Shown in pieces: positions 7,166-8,187 of a stretch of 8,187 nucleotides of DNA. The stretch is from Bacteroidales bacterium. GTDB lineage: Bacteria > Bacteroidota > Bacteroidia > Bacteroidales > GCA-2748055. Where the stretch lies: contig JAOZLK010000173.1 of the NCBI GenBank assembly GCA_029934875.1, positions 1 to 8,187 of the forward strand, in the 5' to 3' direction. Made by a program: the position numbers and the translations under genes. The notes beneath the pieces were generated by a model. That model had not been told where the DNA came from, did not search any database, and saw only the letters and a program-made list of their open reading frames with translations. Every line of letters begins with the position of its first letter. Positions within the stretch are counted from its first letter, which is position 1.

Positions 7166-8173
7166 TTATTCTCCGCCCAGGACCTTCTTATAGAAGGCTC
7201 CCTGCCGGGTGGGGGTGTAGTCCCAATCGGTATACATAAAGGGTGACCAATCGGGATCAAAGCACCATGCGACCCATGAAATTCCACGCTCCTTTGTAAA
7301 AGCATCCAGGGTTTTTCCGTAAACTTCATCACCAAAAACAGGAACGTGAACGCCCTCTTCCTCGGGTAGGGCAAAACCGATCTCGGTGAGGATCACCGGG
7401 TAGTTTTCAGCCACAAAGCCCCAATCGGCCTGCCACTTGTCTTCCCAGGGAGCTTCGCGTTTCTGGGGATAAGGATGGCTGATGTAGGCGATCCCTTCCG
7501 CATCGATGGGAGCATCTTTAATGGGTGTAAGATCGTAGGCCCAGTTGAAACCAGCCACTCCAATAATGGATTTGGGATGATTTGCTCGTACGACTTTAAT
7601 GAGGGATTCATTGATGGCTTTCCAATCTTCCCAGCTACAGTCCCCAAACCTCTCGCCTGAAACGGTGGGCTCATTATAAAGTTCATACATGAGTACTGCC
7701 GGCTCGCTGGAATAGCGGGCGGAAACCGTACTCCAGAATGCTTCGGTCTCGGCCATGTCGGTAATGTACATTTCATGCTGATACTTCTCTTCTTTCAGAT
7801 TCCCGATGGAATGCCAGTCAAGGATGAGGTACAGCCCCAGTTCATTTGCCCAGCTTACTGCCTGGTCCACCAGCTGGAGGTAGGCCTCTTCACCACGATC
7901 CCGCCAGGCGCCTGGGTGAATGGGGAGACGGATCACATTGGCACCCCAGTTCTGAGCCTCCTGAAAATGGGCTAGAGTCCAGTGCCCATCTTGCTCCAGG
8001 TTGTGAGGATCCCTGATGTTGACCCCTTTGAAAACTACTGTTTCTCCGGCTTCGTTCACGAAGCTATTCCCCTCAATTGAGATCCAATCCATGGAAGAAG
8101 AGGAGCAGGAAAAACTAATGAATGACAGGAGGGCGATAAAGCCCAGCGCAATAAGTTGAAGTGTCTTTTTCAT
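7166..8173 (-). CDS. GH5-family lipoprotein glycanase (cellulase-like)
   Basis: Predicted envelope-anchored glycoside hydrolase of clan GH-A, 335 residues. Signal: MKKTLQLIALGFIALLSFISFSC, with the lipid-carrying Cys at 23 and a Ser-rich tether (SSSS). The lipobox is somewhat weak. The barrel runs from about 30 to the end: FKGVNIRD; NVIRLPIHPG (Arg82, His86); LILDWHS (His121); ELYNEPT (Glu168 as acid/base); ISHPYP (His233); VILTEIGF (Glu264 as nucleophile); SWVAWCFDPDW (Trp303). All the usual GH5 positions are present, so the enzyme should be active; likely substrates are beta-1,4-glucan oligosaccharides or related beta-glycans, and the subfamily is not resolved. An in-frame ATG at 8182 would add MQL; 8173 was chosen because MKK starts a normal lipoprotein signal, but only 14 bases upstream are visible. 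It converges with the TIM-barrel lipoprotein gene and its own promoter lies beyond the right edge. Confidence 0.93.
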   Translation of the reverse strand: MKKTLQLIALGFIALLSFISFSCSSSSMDWISIEGNSFVNEAGETVVFKGVNIRDPHNLEQDGHWTLAHFQEAQNWGANVIRLPIHPGAWRDRGEEAYLQLVDQAVSWANELGLYLILDWHSIGNLKEEKYQHEMYITDMAETEAFWSTVSARYSSEPAVLMYELYNEPTVSGERFGDCSWEDWKAINESLIKVVRANHPKSIIGVAGFNWAYDLTPIKDAPIDAEGIAYISHPYPQKREAPWEDKWQADWGFVAENYPVILTEIGFALPEEEGVHVPVFGDEVYGKTLDAFTKERGISWVAWCFDPDWSPFMYTDWDYTPTRQGAFYKKVLGGE

Positions 8174-8187
8174 GAGTTGCATTTATT

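Noticed and set aside
7183..7197. CCTTCT-TAT-AGAAGG inverted repeat as a bidirectional terminator
   Set aside because: It is short, has no T-tract on either side and encodes part of the conserved C-terminus of the GH5 lipoprotein.
1..8187. tRNA, CRISPR, insertion sequence, phage or toxin-antitoxin signatures
   Set aside because: No repeat-spacer array, transposase, integrase, inverted terminal repeats or tRNA-like cloverleaf was seen; the window is almost fully covered by six metabolic genes.

Overview
The window looks like a polysaccharide- or glycoside-processing locus from a Bacteroidota genome. The strongest evidence is the C-terminus of the large secreted glycanase, which has the form of a type IX secretion system (T9SS) sorting domain (FPNP start, LAAGTYLL end), a system known only from that phylum. 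Supporting signs are AT-rich leaders without Shine-Dalgarno sequences, lipoprotein signal peptides, and a Gfo/Idh/MocA plus TIM-barrel 'isomerase' gene set of the kind common in Bacteroidota. Genus cannot be assigned from the sequence alone.

Layout. (1) 1-1311 (+): Gfo/Idh/MocA-family oxidoreductase, cut at the left edge so that its Rossmann nucleotide-binding start is missing. (2) 1310-1357: a short tandem array of AGTAC-based units filling the gap to the next gene. (3) 1370-5080 (+): a 1236-residue exported enzyme with signal peptide, Ig-like N-domain, GH9 catalytic domain, Cys-rich linker, GH5-type catalytic domain, two Big_2-like domains and T9SS sorting tail. (4) 5162-6277 (+): exported protein with two thioredoxin-fold domains, a PRX_like1-type redoxin followed by a TlpA/ResA-like domain with WCGPC. 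(5) 6289-7161 (+): lipoprotein with a xylose-isomerase-like TIM barrel. (6) 7166-8173 (-): GH5-type lipoprotein glycanase, convergent with gene 5 with 4 bases between the stop codons.

How the parts may work together (inference). The T9SS enzyme would cut beta-1,4-glucan and/or mannan outside the cell, and the lipoprotein GH5 would trim oligosaccharides at the envelope. The oxidoreductase and TIM-barrel lipoprotein could act on the released sugars by oxidation and isomerisation or elimination, as in known 3-keto-glycoside pathways. The double-thioredoxin protein may keep disulfides correct in the exported enzymes, one of which has 21 cysteines. There is no SusC/SusD pair, regulator, RNA gene, CRISPR array or mobile element in the window. 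No gap between genes exceeds about 80 bases. I see no wholly new system; the GH9-GH5 fusion, its divergent second active site and the redox/isomerase neighbourhood are the points most worth a second look.
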